Source: Linderina pennispora (lineage: Eukaryota > Kickxellomycota > Kickxellomycetes > Kickxellales > Kickxellaceae). Taken from it: DNA of 25,812 nt. The position numbers and the translations under genes are program-made. Where the stretch lies: the NCBI RefSeq assembly GCF_002104995.1, contig NW_024468397.1, positions 1 through 25,812 on the forward strand. The letters run 5' to 3'. Positions 9,382 through 20,145 of the stretch are shown here, one piece after another (positions within the stretch are counted from its first letter, which is position 1; every line of letters begins with the position of its first letter). The notes beneath the pieces are model-generated. The model searched no databases and had not been told where the DNA came from. It was given only the letters and a program-made list of their open reading frames with translations.

Positions 9382-10286
9382 CCAAACTGTTTTCTATGGG
9401 TGGCTCAGTGTCTCTGAAGAGGGTATTCACTGACAGCACTCAGGTCAGGAGCAGACCAAATGCACCTTCAAGTGCAATCGCAGTCATCGGCTTGCGCTTG
9501 TAGCACTTTGGCCAACCGTTCATGGTTGAAAATGGCAGCTTCATAGGCAGCAGGCAAATGATTGACACTGAAAAGCACGCTCTGGAGTTGGCCTCAGCCT
9601 GGATATCTGCGTACGAGACATTTGACAGAAAGGCTATGCTAGGTATGAGGTTGGGAGGCAAATACGTGTCTTGTGTTAGATCTACATAGTAAATGCAGGA
9701 AGCAAGGTGTACGAGCTGTGTTAGGCTGTATAAATTTTCAGACGATGAGGACTCATTTGACCTCAGCGTTCGCGCTGCTCTCTAAAGTTTGCAGTGAGAG
9801 CATCGCTCAGCTCTCAGGTAATTTTAATAAAGGCGCTCGCCACAAAATCCTCATGGATTGTGAGGTGTCTGCTATCATTGTCTGATTGTGGCACATCAGA
9901 ATTCCTGGAACTTGAGTGCTGGAGTTATTAATTGAGCACTGGTGCAGCAGCTGTGTGCACTACCCCGACTGCTGCTGGTATGGGCGGTATAGCGATATTT
10001 TCTGCTCTAGAACTAATATGCCCCATGTAGCATTGGGATCATGCATATTGTTTCCATAGACATATCCCCGACTACAGTGCTTGCAGTTGAGCTCCAGAGG
10101 TACTGGCGAAAAAGAGGTAGAGGTAAAAAGCTTTACAACTGAAGGTAGAACCCAGAGCTTGCAGCGAATTTTTGGCAGTGGGTGCGCCTCAGAAGCCACA
10201 TCAGGTGGCAACTCCTTTATTGATCTACCAATTTGTCTGGAGCCCACTGTTAACACGGATCCAGACAGTGCTGGCCAGGACACCAT
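9382..10286 (-). other. Candidate upstream exons or decayed ectodomain of the receptor gene
   Basis: Reading the minus strand, one frame runs from an ATG at 10286 to a TGA at 9807-9809, broken only by a TAG at 9960-9962. It is rich in cysteine and N-glycosylation sequons (NATW, NNSS, NQT). A second frame is open from a TTTAG acceptor (exon start 9781) to the stop at 9440. It is protein-like (LASCIYYVDLTQDTYLPP, FLSNVSYADIQAEA). It is followed by CATAG and ACAG acceptors (exon starts 9393 and 9386) that lead into the receptor frame. The order fits an extracellular domain ahead of the membrane helices. I could not find donors that join every piece cleanly, so either short introns with weak sites or decay is possible. 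Confidence 0.35.
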
Positions 10287-10290
10287 ATAA
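10285..10290 (+). promoter_or_regulatory. Weak TATA-like site of the Argonaute gene
   Basis: ATATAA (within CCATATAAGC) lies about 125 bases before the ATG at 10416, at a spacing like that of the other TATA boxes in this window. It overlaps the first ATG of the candidate receptor exon on the other strand. Confidence 0.35.
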
Positions 10291-10415
10291 GCATAGCAAG
10301 AAAAGGCTCAACATGGGTGCCCACCGCACCATTTCCACAAACAAACAAAATTTAGTTCTTCAGCTCCTCTATTTCCACCGGCAAAAAACTCCATACATTC
10401 TTTCTTCATCCAGTC

Positions 10416-13113
10416 ATGCTCAGGGATATGACTGCTGCCAGCGGCCACCCGCCTCCCCTAGCAATGGATACCATCGGCAGACGCCAGCGTGTGGTTGCCA
10501 ATTTTGTCGAAATAACTTCCTTTCCTGTCAGCGATGTCTTCCAGTACGACATCACTATTACGCCCAGAGAGGGCGACTTCAAAAAACTTCCGCGTCCAGA
10601 CTTTATGCGCGGCATATTTGACGATGCCATGCGCTGTCATCGGGCTGACAAGCTGGGCGGCACACCGATGGTGTACGATGCCCGCAGGATTGCCTTTGCA
10701 CCAAAACGTGTCTGTGCCCAAGATGAGACGCTAGTACTGGAGGTAAGCTCAGCAGGAACATACTGACATTGTATTTACAAAACCAGCACACGGCACACTG
10801 CACTGACGTCTTGATCTTTCTACGCCCAATTACTAGGCAAGGCATGGCATTGGAGGTCGTGCCGAGGACTTCAAGGTCGCCATCCGCGAAGCAGCAGTCG
10901 TCAACATGGACACCCTGAGAGACTTCATTAGCTGTAGCGGGCAGTTCCAAATCCAAGACGTGCATCCTGCCCTCATGGCACTTGACCTGGTCGTGGGCTC
11001 AGTAGCCCATGACGAGATGACAGACTTTCGACGCAGCTTTTTCACCAGGGCTGATTCCATGAGTACATCCCGTGGCCTTGAGCTGTGGCGTGGATTCTCG
11101 CTCAGTGTGCGCCCTGGCGAGGGCAAGCTGTACCTGAACGTCAACACTGCTGTCACGGCCATGTATCGTCCAGGTCCCCTGGTGCAGGCGATCCAGGATC
11201 TGCTCGGCATGCGTAACCCCAACGACCTGCGGCGTGGGCTAGGCAGCCAGGGTGTGCGGGAGATTGCTGCGTACCTGCGTGGACTGAGCATCATGCTCAG
11301 GCACCGAGGCATTCAGGGAAGCCGCAAGGTTGCCGTGAAAGGGCTCACCAGCAATCCGCTGGACAAGGAATCTTTTGACTGGGATGACCCAAACAACCCC
11401 GGTAAAGTCGAGAACATCTCGATTTATGACTACTACCAGCGCCGCTACAACATCAAGCTCCAGTATCCATTCCTGCCTGGTTTAGTTGGACGTAAAAACG
11501 CCATTTATCCGATAGAGCTGTGCGAGGTCATGGATAAGCAGCGCTACAAGGGTAGGCTTGATGACCAGCAGACAGCTGACATGGTCCGATTTGCCTGCCA
11601 GCGTCCTAACGAGAACCACAAACGCATCGTCGATGTGCTGGGCCAGCTAAACTTTGAAGCGTCGCCGGCTGTCAAGGCATTCGGGCTGGAACTGAAGTCA
11701 AATCTGACTGAAGTTGACTCTCGTGTTCTACCGCCGCCGGAAATCAACTACGGCCAGCAGTCGCGCGAGGCAGCATTCACACCTACTGGGGGCGCCTGGA
11801 ACATGCGTGACAAGTGTGTTATGCATGCTGGAGCGGTTCTGGAGTCATGGGCAGTCCTTGTCTTGGCGAACCAGCGCTCGGTGCCGCTGAATCAGGTGCA
11901 GAACTTTGTGACCACCTTGGTGCGCATGTGCAACAGCACTGGTTACTGCATTGGCATGGGTCGGCCACCGATTACATATGGCAATCCTAGCGCCGATATC
12001 GGCCGTGAGATGTCCAAGGCTTGCAAGTCAAAACCACAGCTGCTGCTTGTGATTTTGCCATCAACCAACTTGCAGACATACCAGAATATAAAGAACTATG
12101 CATACACGACGATGGGGATCCACACCCAGTGCATGCAGTCGAAGCATGTGCACAAGGCGAACCCGCAGTACTGCGCCAACCTGTGTCTGAAGATCAATGT
12201 CAAGATGGGCGGGTCCAACCAAAGCCTGCCGGTAGGTGCTATGCAGAAAATGCTGCACAGTATGCCGACCCTCTTTCTGGGCTGTGACGTATCGCACCCT
12301 AGTCCTGGCGAAACAGACCGTCCTTCCATGGCGTCGGTTGTCGGCTCGGTCGATTTCCTGGGTCTGCGCTACGCGGCTACGCTGATTCAGCTGCCATCGC
12401 GCCAGGAGCTGGTCGACAAACTCCAGGAGGCAATCATCCGCCATCTGAAGCTATTCTACAAGTACACCAAGGCCAAGCCCAAGCGGATTATCTTCTACCG
12501 TGACGGCGTCAGCGAGACCCAGTTCGCCCAGGTGCGTAGCCGCGAGATCATCGAGATTAGCCGCGCCTGTACCCAGATTGAGACTGGCTACCAGCCGGAC
12601 GTCACCTTCATTGCCATGTTGAAGCGACACAACACGCGCTTCTTCCCAATGGGCCGCGACGGCGACCGCACGGGCAACTGTGTTCCTGGAACCGTGGTTG
12701 ATACCGCGGTGACCCTTCCCGCGATAGCAGACTTTTACCTGTTTGCCCATGCCGCCATCCAAGGCACATCGCGCCCGACTCACTACTGTGTTCTCCATGA
12801 TGATTCCAAGTTCACCCGAGACGAGATCCAGCAGCTGACATACCACCTGTGCTACACCTACGCAATCTGCACGCGCTCCGTGTCAATGGTGCCGCCTGTG
12901 TACTATGCCCATCGTGTTGCCGACCGTGCCCGCTGCCACTTTGCCGATATGGGCGTTGCCTTCAGAGACGCTACTGTTGAGTCGGCCGGCTTCTACGGAG
13001 GGGCCGGTACTAGTGCTATCGACACGACCGGTAAGGCTGCCACAGACCCCAACATGCAAGCAAAGATCATTAGGACGCACGAGCGCCTGGACGAGTCCAT
13101 GTACTTCATGTAA
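10416..13113 (+). CDS. Argonaute, two exons (867 aa)
   Basis: This is the small-RNA-guided effector of RNA silencing. Exon 1 is 10416-10742 and exon 2 is 10837-13113, joined in phase 0. Domains in order are: the N domain (GRRQRVVANFVEI near residue 20); linker 1 (YLNVNTAVTAMYRPG, about 208-222); PAZ (about 265-400, YYQRRYNIKLQYPFLPG at 308-324); MID (about 445-570); and PIWI (about 585-867). By comparison with animal Argonautes, the guide 5'-phosphate pocket is kept (Y524, K528, Q540, K565). The slicer tetrad is complete: D593 in GCDVSHP, E633 in SRQE, D665 in RDGVSE and H801 in YYAH. The protein should therefore be able to cleave targets. Its length and single-copy layout fit the AGO rather than the PIWI clade. 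The stop follows SMYFM, the usual Argonaute C-terminal position. No Dicer or RdRP gene lies nearby. Confidence 0.95.
10743..10836 (+). other. Argonaute intron, 94 bases, phase 0
   Basis: The donor GTAAGC follows CTGGAG and the acceptor ATTACTAG precedes GCAAGG. Splicing keeps the frame and restores the conserved stretch between the N domain and linker 1. Confidence 0.85.
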
Positions 13114-14278
13114 AACTCGCTCGAGTGTTTAATTTCTCTTGGTGTTTTTTTAGCCACTTCGCTGATAACAGTTTGAGTAACGGTGTAGCGAGCATGCTGT
13201 GACTGAGACCGAGGAGCTCTGCGGGCAATTTGCCAGTGTGACGGCATGGGTGGTACTTTTGTCTATTGGGGCAGTGTTTGGCAGGACCTAGATGCCATAT
13301 ATTTTGCCGCTAAGCGATCTCGGGTCAGATTGAAGCAGGGGCAAGCCTGTCGCAGATTTTATTCTAGAACCGGGATCTCTTGATGGCTACCGCCGTCTCA
13401 GTGGCACGGTGGAGCCAATACATACTCAGTGTGCCCGTCGGGTCACATGGAGGGTGTTTGCGTTCGCATTGCCACTTGTTGCAACTGGGGAACTGCTAAC
13501 ACTGGCGATCCCACAATGTCCTTTCTGCTGGCTGTGTCAAAGCTTGTCGGGTGCCTGGCGCTCACATAGAGAGGCTCTCCCAGCGTGCGTCCAATACGTC
13601 GCATAAAGGCTATCAGTCAGCTCCCGAGCAACCGTCTCGCAAACCGGTTGGTGCCCAGCGCAAATAAATCTTCTTTGCCGAACATTCGGGCGCGGCGATT
13701 AAAAGCGGGTGCTGCGACCTGTGTTTAGTGAGCTAGCCACTACGATTTGAATATGCTATCTGGCTGGTGAGTATGCGCAATGCGCATGTGCGATCGCCAT
13801 AGCTTTTGGAAATTTCCAAGAGAAAGTGAAGGCAGCTCCCAGCTCAAATATGTTCGGACGATCACAGAGTGTCTCGCAGGGCCAGCAATGTCACAGTCAC
13901 AGGCTCGCCGGGCAGCCAGCCAGCCCTGGGCCAGAGCAACCCGGAGGGGGCAATCGTCCGGGTCCGCCGAATTTACTTTATTTGTCATGCAGTGACATGG
14001 AAAATTCCCCACTTGTGCCTTGCTTCTCGCAGTGCGGCCGGGCCATTTCCCAAATAAGTGCCATACAGAAACTCGATGGCATGGTGTTGATGTCACTGAG
14101 CACCCTTCCGTGCTGCCCTCGCCCAACTAGGGAGGATTTCCTTGGAGGCATGTGGTCTGTGTAGCGAACGGAACACAGGAATAATGAATGCATTCTGCTG
14201 TACCAAGGGAAAACGGCTACCCAGGCCGCGCTGGGCCACAAAGGCGCCTTCTACAAATGGCAGAGAGGCAGACCCAGG
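13114..14278. other. Intergenic region after Argonaute
   Basis: No gene is convincing here. The longest frames (minus strand 13740-14126 and its plus-strand shadows) lack protein-like motifs. The stretch holds a 14-base palindrome at 13806-13819. Confidence 0.5.
13806..13819. repeat. Perfect 14-base palindrome
   Basis: TTGGAAATTTCCAA reads the same on both strands. Its GAA-AT-TTC core resembles two inverted heat-shock-element units, with an imperfect third unit (AGAG) following. A regulatory role is only a guess. Confidence 0.4.
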
Positions 14279-14287
14279 TATAAAATA
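14279..14287 (+). promoter_or_regulatory. TATA box of the first YdcZ-type gene
   Basis: TATAAAATA lies 107 bases before the ATG at 14386, the best-placed match upstream of this gene. Confidence 0.65.
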
Positions 14288-14385
14288 AACAGTCTTGTCC
14301 CTCTGCATCCCAAACCGGTCTTTCGCAACACAAGAGTTCCTTGCTCACAACACCCCTCCTATTTCCTCTTAATCTTAGCCATCTA

Positions 14386-14931
14386 ATGCCTTCCCTTCTT
14401 TCCCGAGTTGGCACGGCGTGCAAGAACGCCGTCGTGATCGAGAAGCCGCGCATTTACGCTGGCATCAACTTTGACAAAAAGTTCTTCCTTGACTTCCTCC
14501 TCCTGGTGATCGGCGGTACCTGCACTTCGCTCCAGGGAATCGTCAACGGCCTGCTGTCGCGCTACACTGCCCCTGGCTTCCCGCCATGGCTCTCGTTCGC
14601 CGTGGGATCGACGCTGTTGTTCATCTTCTTCATGGTTGACACCCGCGGTGGCAAGGCCATTACCTGGAAGAACGCGGCCAAGACCACTCCCTGGTGGGCG
14701 TGGGTTGGAGGTATCCCGGGTGCTGCCTTCGTCGTGGTCATTACCCTGATGATGCCGATCCATGGTGCTGCCATTGTGTACTCAATCTACATCTGCGCCA
14801 AGATGGTCACGTCGCTGATTATTGACTCGTTCGGCTTCTTTGGCGCGAACCAGCGCCCTGCTTCTCTGACCCGTCTGGTTGGATTCGCAATTATGATTGC
14901 TGGTGTGCTGATGGTCAGTCTTGACCACTAG
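14386..14931 (+). CDS. YdcZ/DUF606-type membrane transporter, copy 1 (181 aa)
   Basis: This belongs to the DMT_YdcZ family, small membrane proteins of the drug/metabolite transporter superfamily annotated as putative exporters; the substrate is unknown. Family marks are TCTSLQGIVNG (about 45-55), the PWLSFAVGS helix (about 67-75), TPWWAWVGGIPGAAF (about 101-115), the SLIIDSFGFFG block (about 143-153) and a C-terminal helix ending in AGVLMV. Five hydrophobic helices are visible (about 33-55, 68-84, 104-123, 126-152 and 163-178). The N-terminal 30 or so residues are soluble and include AVVIEKPR, shared with copy 2. The length matches a single YdcZ unit. It is single-exon, with many C/G-ending codons, suggesting good expression. 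The start is the first ATG after the TATA box and fits copy 2. Confidence 0.88.
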   Translation: MPSLLSRVGTACKNAVVIEKPRIYAGINFDKKFFLDFLLLVIGGTCTSLQGIVNGLLSRYTAPGFPPWLSFAVGSTLLFIFFMVDTRGGKAITWKNAAKTTPWWAWVGGIPGAAFVVVITLMMPIHGAAIVYSIYICAKMVTSLIIDSFGFFGANQRPASLTRLVGFAIMIAGVLMVSLDH

Positions 14932-15476
14932 ACGCCTAGCAGTCTGGCTGCTAGCTCCCCCTCTACACCCTCGATGCAAAAGCGAGAAAGGAGCCAAGCC
15001 TCGACTTTTTCGCATTTGGGGGTGGCCTGGATATGGACACTGGATGTCTATCAAATCTTGAACACCACAGTATAGTAATGACCCCCTTTTCCTGACGACC
15101 ACGCCTTGTACTATTAGTCACGCTCAACACATTTTGTTTCACTTCTATTGCCTAGAGATCTTTTTTACTTTGCCAAATATAAAGTTTCACCTAAAGCTGC
15201 GCTCTCGTAAGACAATGCCCAAAGCAGGCCCAGGTTTCACTCATCGCGACTCGGATTACCGAGCCGACAGCTGACGCCATTGGCAAACAGTCACCCTCGC
15301 CACACGCCAGGCAAGTGGCATCTCGGCCAGGCGCTGTGCAAAAAAATCACGAGTAGTGGTCTGCCTCGACCAGGGGTTTCGCCCAGCCAAGGGTTTCGCC
15401 TCCTCACTGTATCTTACGCGCGTCGCCTTTGCTTTTTGTACTTTATTCGCTTTAATTCGTTTCATTTCGCTGCAGC
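14932..15476. other. 3' region of YdcZ copy 1 and promoter of recyclin-1
   Basis: This holds the TGTACTATTAG element (15107-15117) and a TATAAAG at 15178-15184, about 290 bases before the recyclin-1 ATG. The C/T-rich end (15400-15470) fits a leader. No gene is seen. Confidence 0.5.
15107..15117 (+). promoter_or_regulatory. Shared 3'-UTR element, Puf5-like site (copy 1)
   Basis: TGTACTATTAG lies 176 bases after the stop of YdcZ copy 1. The same 11 bases occur 154 bases after the stop of copy 2. As RNA, UGUACUAUUA matches 9 of 10 positions of the yeast Puf5 consensus UGUAAYAWUA. Binding is inferred. Confidence 0.4.
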
Positions 15477-18400
15477 ATGTCAGATTACGAGGATGAGGCC
15501 TCAGGAATTAGCAAATTGACACCAGCATGGCTCGCCATGCCCAGCCCCAAGGCACTGCTGGACCGCACAACCAAATTCGTCCTGAATGCCGCGCATGGCA
15601 AGTCACGCTCGCTCATCCCAACCACTGACAACAACAACAGGAACGGCACGTTCAACGAGACCGGTATAGTCGACTGGGAGGAAGATGATGACGTATACGA
15701 CGATGAGGAGGATGAGGAGGAACTCGACAGCGGTCTCTATGAAGGCGGCGATGACGCGATGTTTGGCCAAGACAGTCGGCGGTACATTCGCCGGGCCAGA
15801 GACGGCACACTTCTGGTCAACGAGAATGACGTGCTGATGGGCTTCTGGAACTCGTCGCAGATAGTCTCAGACATGGACGACAATAGGGAACATGATGACG
15901 ACCAACACAGTGCACGATCAGTGACACCACCAGGCATGTTGCGGATCCGGCCAGTGTCCCTGAAGCAGAGAGGGATAGTTCCACAGCGTAAACGTACCGC
16001 AGCCCGGCGGTGCAGCAGCACAGCTTCTCGGCAGTTGCACGCAGTTATGAGCGAAGCAAATGTCGTCGAAGATGCACATGAGCCCGATCTGCTGGCCCAG
16101 GCAGTCGATGATATAGCCATTGTGACGGCTCCAGCGAGGCGTCGAGCGAGTCAGCGGCTATTTCACCGCAGGATGAAGAAGATTACGTTTATTTCGCTGC
16201 CACCGCGGGTGATAGCACGAATTCTGATGTTTCTTCCTGTCCCCGAGATGTTGAGTGTGTCTAATTCCTGTCGTATTGTGCGCCGTGTCATGTGCAGAAA
16301 TGAGCCTGGCGGCAACGTGCACCGCGCCGACGACGGCAATGACCAGGAGCTGCAGGAAGATGTGGGTGATAGAGCATACACAATCCTGGGAATCCGCGTC
16401 TGGCGCATGATGATCCAGAGGCTCGGCTGGCGGGTGTGGCATGAGCGCGAGCGTGGCAAGGAGCGGCGGCAGCGCATATCAATCCCCAAGAGTCACGGGC
16501 GCCTGCTGAAGGAAATCTGCGGCGTCGAGGACGAGAGCGAGCTGCTCGATATCATGGCCAGCGAGCCTGATCTGCTGTTCAAAGCAGTCTACGACGATTT
16601 GATCAGGGATTACCACTCGTTCCGCACACTGGAGAACAGCATCGCGGCGATCTTTCGCAGTGGACTCAATCCAAATGTGCCTGCGCGCGTGTCGCAAAAA
16701 CAGCGTATACTGCGTACGCCTGCCGAGGTAGCCGAGCGGCTGGATCAGCTGCTGTGGTTCGGGCGCGGGCAGTTTGCCTTCGATGCCGACCAGATCAACC
16801 GGCGGCTCGTGGTGTTGGCAGACAAGTTTGAGTCGGCTTACCGCGACCGATTCAGGCAGGCATTTGTTGACGGCGACTGTGAGAGAATGCGCGAGTTTGC
16901 TGGTGTTCTGGAACACATTCGAGAAGGACGCGGGTGTATCCGGATCCTGGTGGACTCGCACCCGCTGTTCAATTGCTACGAGCAAATGGACTCGCAGTAT
17001 GCATTGGTCTTGCGTACCAGTGACCAGGTCATCGATGCACATACTTTCGATGTTTTTCTGGACGGGCTGCAGAGGACGATCCACGAGCATGCGCGTGTTG
17101 TGTCACTGGCGCTGCCGCTGCCCACACTGCCGACCTCTGCGCTGTACTGTTTTATCCAGGCGCTTTTTAGCAACAACGGTGTTGCTCTTAACACGCTGAA
17201 GAAACTCTATGCCCATCTGCGGTCGATCCCAGTTGGAGCCAGCCCCGAGCCAGCCGCCCGCTATGGCAAGCCAACGCAGGTGGTGCCAGATGAGGCAACC
17301 AAGGATATTCTGTATCTGACAACTGTGGCCGACATTGTAGCACAGCTGCTGGTAGCATCTGATAGCTGGTCCGCAATGGACCCGGTTGCAGTTCCAAGCG
17401 AGCTTGGCCGGCGATGCGTGTTCTCTGCCTTTGACGATGTGATCCAGGATTACGTGCAGCTAGAGCGCCGAATCATCGAGCGAGCCTACGAGGCCGAGCT
17501 GAGCCAATGGCTGACCAAGACCAAGGCAGACCCTTTCGGCTCTGGCGGCGGCAGACACGATAATGCGCATGGCAGCAGCGGATCTGCAAACGATGGCAGC
17601 GGAGCGGAGCGATCGCGACGGGACTCGGTAGCATCCGCCTATGGCGGCACGGTAGAATCGATACGACTGGTCAACTTCCACCAGCGCGAGCAGCAGATGC
17701 AGGACTACAAGCTGCATGTACTGACAGTGCTCGAACGCAAGCTCAACATCAGCCTGCCGGCTGAAGCACTTGGCGTCAATCTCGACAGCGCTGATATAGC
17801 GAAAGTAGCAGAGCGTGCGGGTTCGAGCGACATACGGGATCAACTGGATGCCTTGGCCAGAGAGGGAGATCAGCCGGCAGCCGCAATAAGCGCTGGCAGT
17901 TTTACAGATGAGCAACTGGAGACAGTAGTAGAAGAGTCTGGGGGAGCGGAAACTCCAGCAGCGGCTGTCAGAAAATGCAGTGTAGGGGATGCTGCTGGCG
18001 AGCATGGGCGTGGACATGCTGAGCTTGCGGGATCGCTGGCACGTAGACGATCGAGCGTTGCGCAAGCTGAGCCATTGAGGAGGACTGTTGTCGGCGACAT
18101 GCTGTGGAACTCGCCAATCAGCATAGATCTGTGTTTGAACATGGTCCTTACCAACAGAGACGCGATTACCCGTCTGTCAGTGTTCGCTGAGGCACCGCCG
18201 GATATGCGGCTGCGACGTCTAGCGTAAGTACTTTGGTATCTGCGTGGGTGCGCTGGATTTGGCAACTAGAACCGTGCTGGGACCGATTGACATGCGCTGT
18301 TGAGGGGCTGTACCGGAATGCAGTGTGTCCTTCCGGCAATGCATTTGGGGAGAGAAGGCCAACCAGCGCATGCCACCTTAATGCAACCCAGGCCCGCGCT

Positions 18401-20089
18401 GTCTGTTTGGGCTTTGGATTCCCCCCGCTTTGTGCTCTCTCTCGCATTCGAGTTCTATGCAGAGTGCATATGCAGACGGGGATCTTGCAAACATTTGCCA
18501 GTGACTCTGCGCTGCCTGGAACTCCCTCCATGCTTTTGTGACCAGGGCAGGAATGGGAGAGGGAGTAGATGTGCCGGCGGATTGCAGCTCTGCCTTTGCG
18601 GAGGCGATCTTCAATAGACCGGACGTCAGAGCAGCGCCCTTTCTCTCCATACTTCCAAATGGAACCTCTTCCTGTCCGTGTACATGCGTATGCGCGCGGC
18701 ACCTGCGCTGTTTGGGGAGGACCCCATTCCTTGCATGAGCCGAACGAGGGGTCTCGCGGGGAGCACTCGGGTTAAAAATGGAATTGCTCGTTTGTGTAGG
18801 CAGGATGCGATCGAATCGGTGTTTTGCATTCTTCTGCAGAGTGTGGGCAACCATGTTCGGCCTGTGTTTACAAGGTAAGCGAAGGAACCATCAGTCCGGC
18901 CGTGTTGGAAGCGACACCAATTCAGGCAGGCGAGTGTGCATGGAATGTGCCTTTTGGAGCGGCGAATTTTGAACCTTGTGCCACCAATTCCGATCAGTCC
19001 TGCAATTATCCACATGTACCATGGGCCGCACTCGATGGATTCAAGGTCATATGTGCGCGCATGTTTCCGTATCAATATTTAGCGGCCGGCTGCTTGTTTG
19101 CGTAGAATTATGCAAGCTGTAACCTGGAGTGTGCATTAAAACATCAATGTTTGCAATGTAGGATCATAGCCGAGCTGCGGGAGCTCGAGCACTCGGCGAT
19201 GGTTGTGATGGTTCCGCACGAGCAGCGATCCCAGGGCCGCGCGATGCTGGGTGGAACAGCTAGCGGGTCTGGTGACAATACGGCTACTGCAGGAAGGCAT
19301 AGCCAAGCGTATTCTGCGCAGCGAATCGAGGCCGAGAAGGAGCTACGCGACCGGTTTGTGTCGGTGGAGCTGCGCTTTTTCGAGCTGATCCACCTGTGTG
19401 ACTTGGCGGTGCAGATGCTCGAGATCTACTACAAGCGGGATCTCTGCCAGTTCATTGTCGAGGACGACTTTCTGAATATCTGCAACCAGGAGAAGAAAGC
19501 GCTGGAGCATGCTATCGACGACAATGTTGCAGTGGGTATGGACTGCGTGATTGAGATCATCCTGCGGCAGACACAGCACATTCTGGACACCGAGCAGCGC
19601 CTCAACGACTACTATCCTAACAGCAACTCGTCGCTGACGCTGACGCCAACACTGGCATGCACGCGTGCAGTGCAGTTCCTGAGCGAGTCAACGCAGATTA
19701 TCCGCAGCATGACGACGCAGAAGCAAATGCGCGAAGTGTTTTTGGGCGAGATTGGACTGAGGCTGTTCAATGTGCTTTTGGAGAACATCAAGCGGTTCCA
19801 GATCACTGAGCCAGGTGGGTTCCAGCTCATTGCAGATCTGAATCTGTACTATGACTGGGCAGAGAACAATGTCGACCCAGAGACGTTGCGCTTCTTCACG
19901 GCGCTCAAAGACCTGGCAAACTGCTTCATCCTGGCACCGCGCGATCTGCGCGGGTTCCTGCGCGACCAGTACTCGAGACACACGTTTGACGGCGTCATGC
20001 GGTCTGAGGAAGTTTATGATGTGGTTGCGTGTCGCGCTGACTACCGCCAGATTAGGACACAAGTGGAGGGCCACTGCGACTTCATGTAG
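15477..20089 (+). CDS. RCY1: Recyclin-1 homologue: F-box plus Sec10-like domain (1224 aa)
   Basis: Recyclin-1 is an F-box protein that acts in endosome-to-Golgi and plasma-membrane recycling, and its C-terminal part resembles the exocyst subunit Sec10. Exon 1 is 15477-18223 and exon 2 is 19162-20089, joined in phase 2. The N-terminus carries an acidic stretch (EEDDDVYDDEEDEEE, about residues 65-80). The F-box begins near residue 238 (FISLPPRVIARILMFLPVPE). The long Sec10-like region includes YDDLIRDYHSF, DSQYALVLRTSDQ, SIDLCLNMVLTNRDAITRL and, in exon 2, FFELIHLCDLAVQMLEIYY. Low-complexity serine/glycine linkers lie near 680-720 and 830-880. The protein is longer than yeast Rcy1 (840 aa), mainly through these linkers and the acidic N-terminus. 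The gene is convergent with ILV1, with 56 bases between the stops. Confidence 0.85.
18224..19161 (+). other. Recyclin-1 intron, 938 bases, phase 2
   Basis: The donor is GTAAGT and the acceptor TGTAG. It splits the Sec10-like domain, and the two sides join in phase to continue a conserved helix region. It is unusually long for this window. The frames inside it look like shadows, and I see no nested gene or RNA. Confidence 0.75.
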
Positions 20090-20145
20090 CATGAGGCAGT
20101 GCTGGTATATATTTTTAACTTTGCATGCTTCAAGAAACTAATCCA

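Noticed and set aside
13740-14126. Minus-strand 128-codon frame after Argonaute
   Set aside because: No domain, mixed composition, and overlapping plus-strand frames of similar length; it looks like chance.
18626-19075. Minus-strand 149-codon frame inside the recyclin-1 intron as a nested gene
   Set aside because: No domain and no promoter or clean start; the frame overlaps other open frames.
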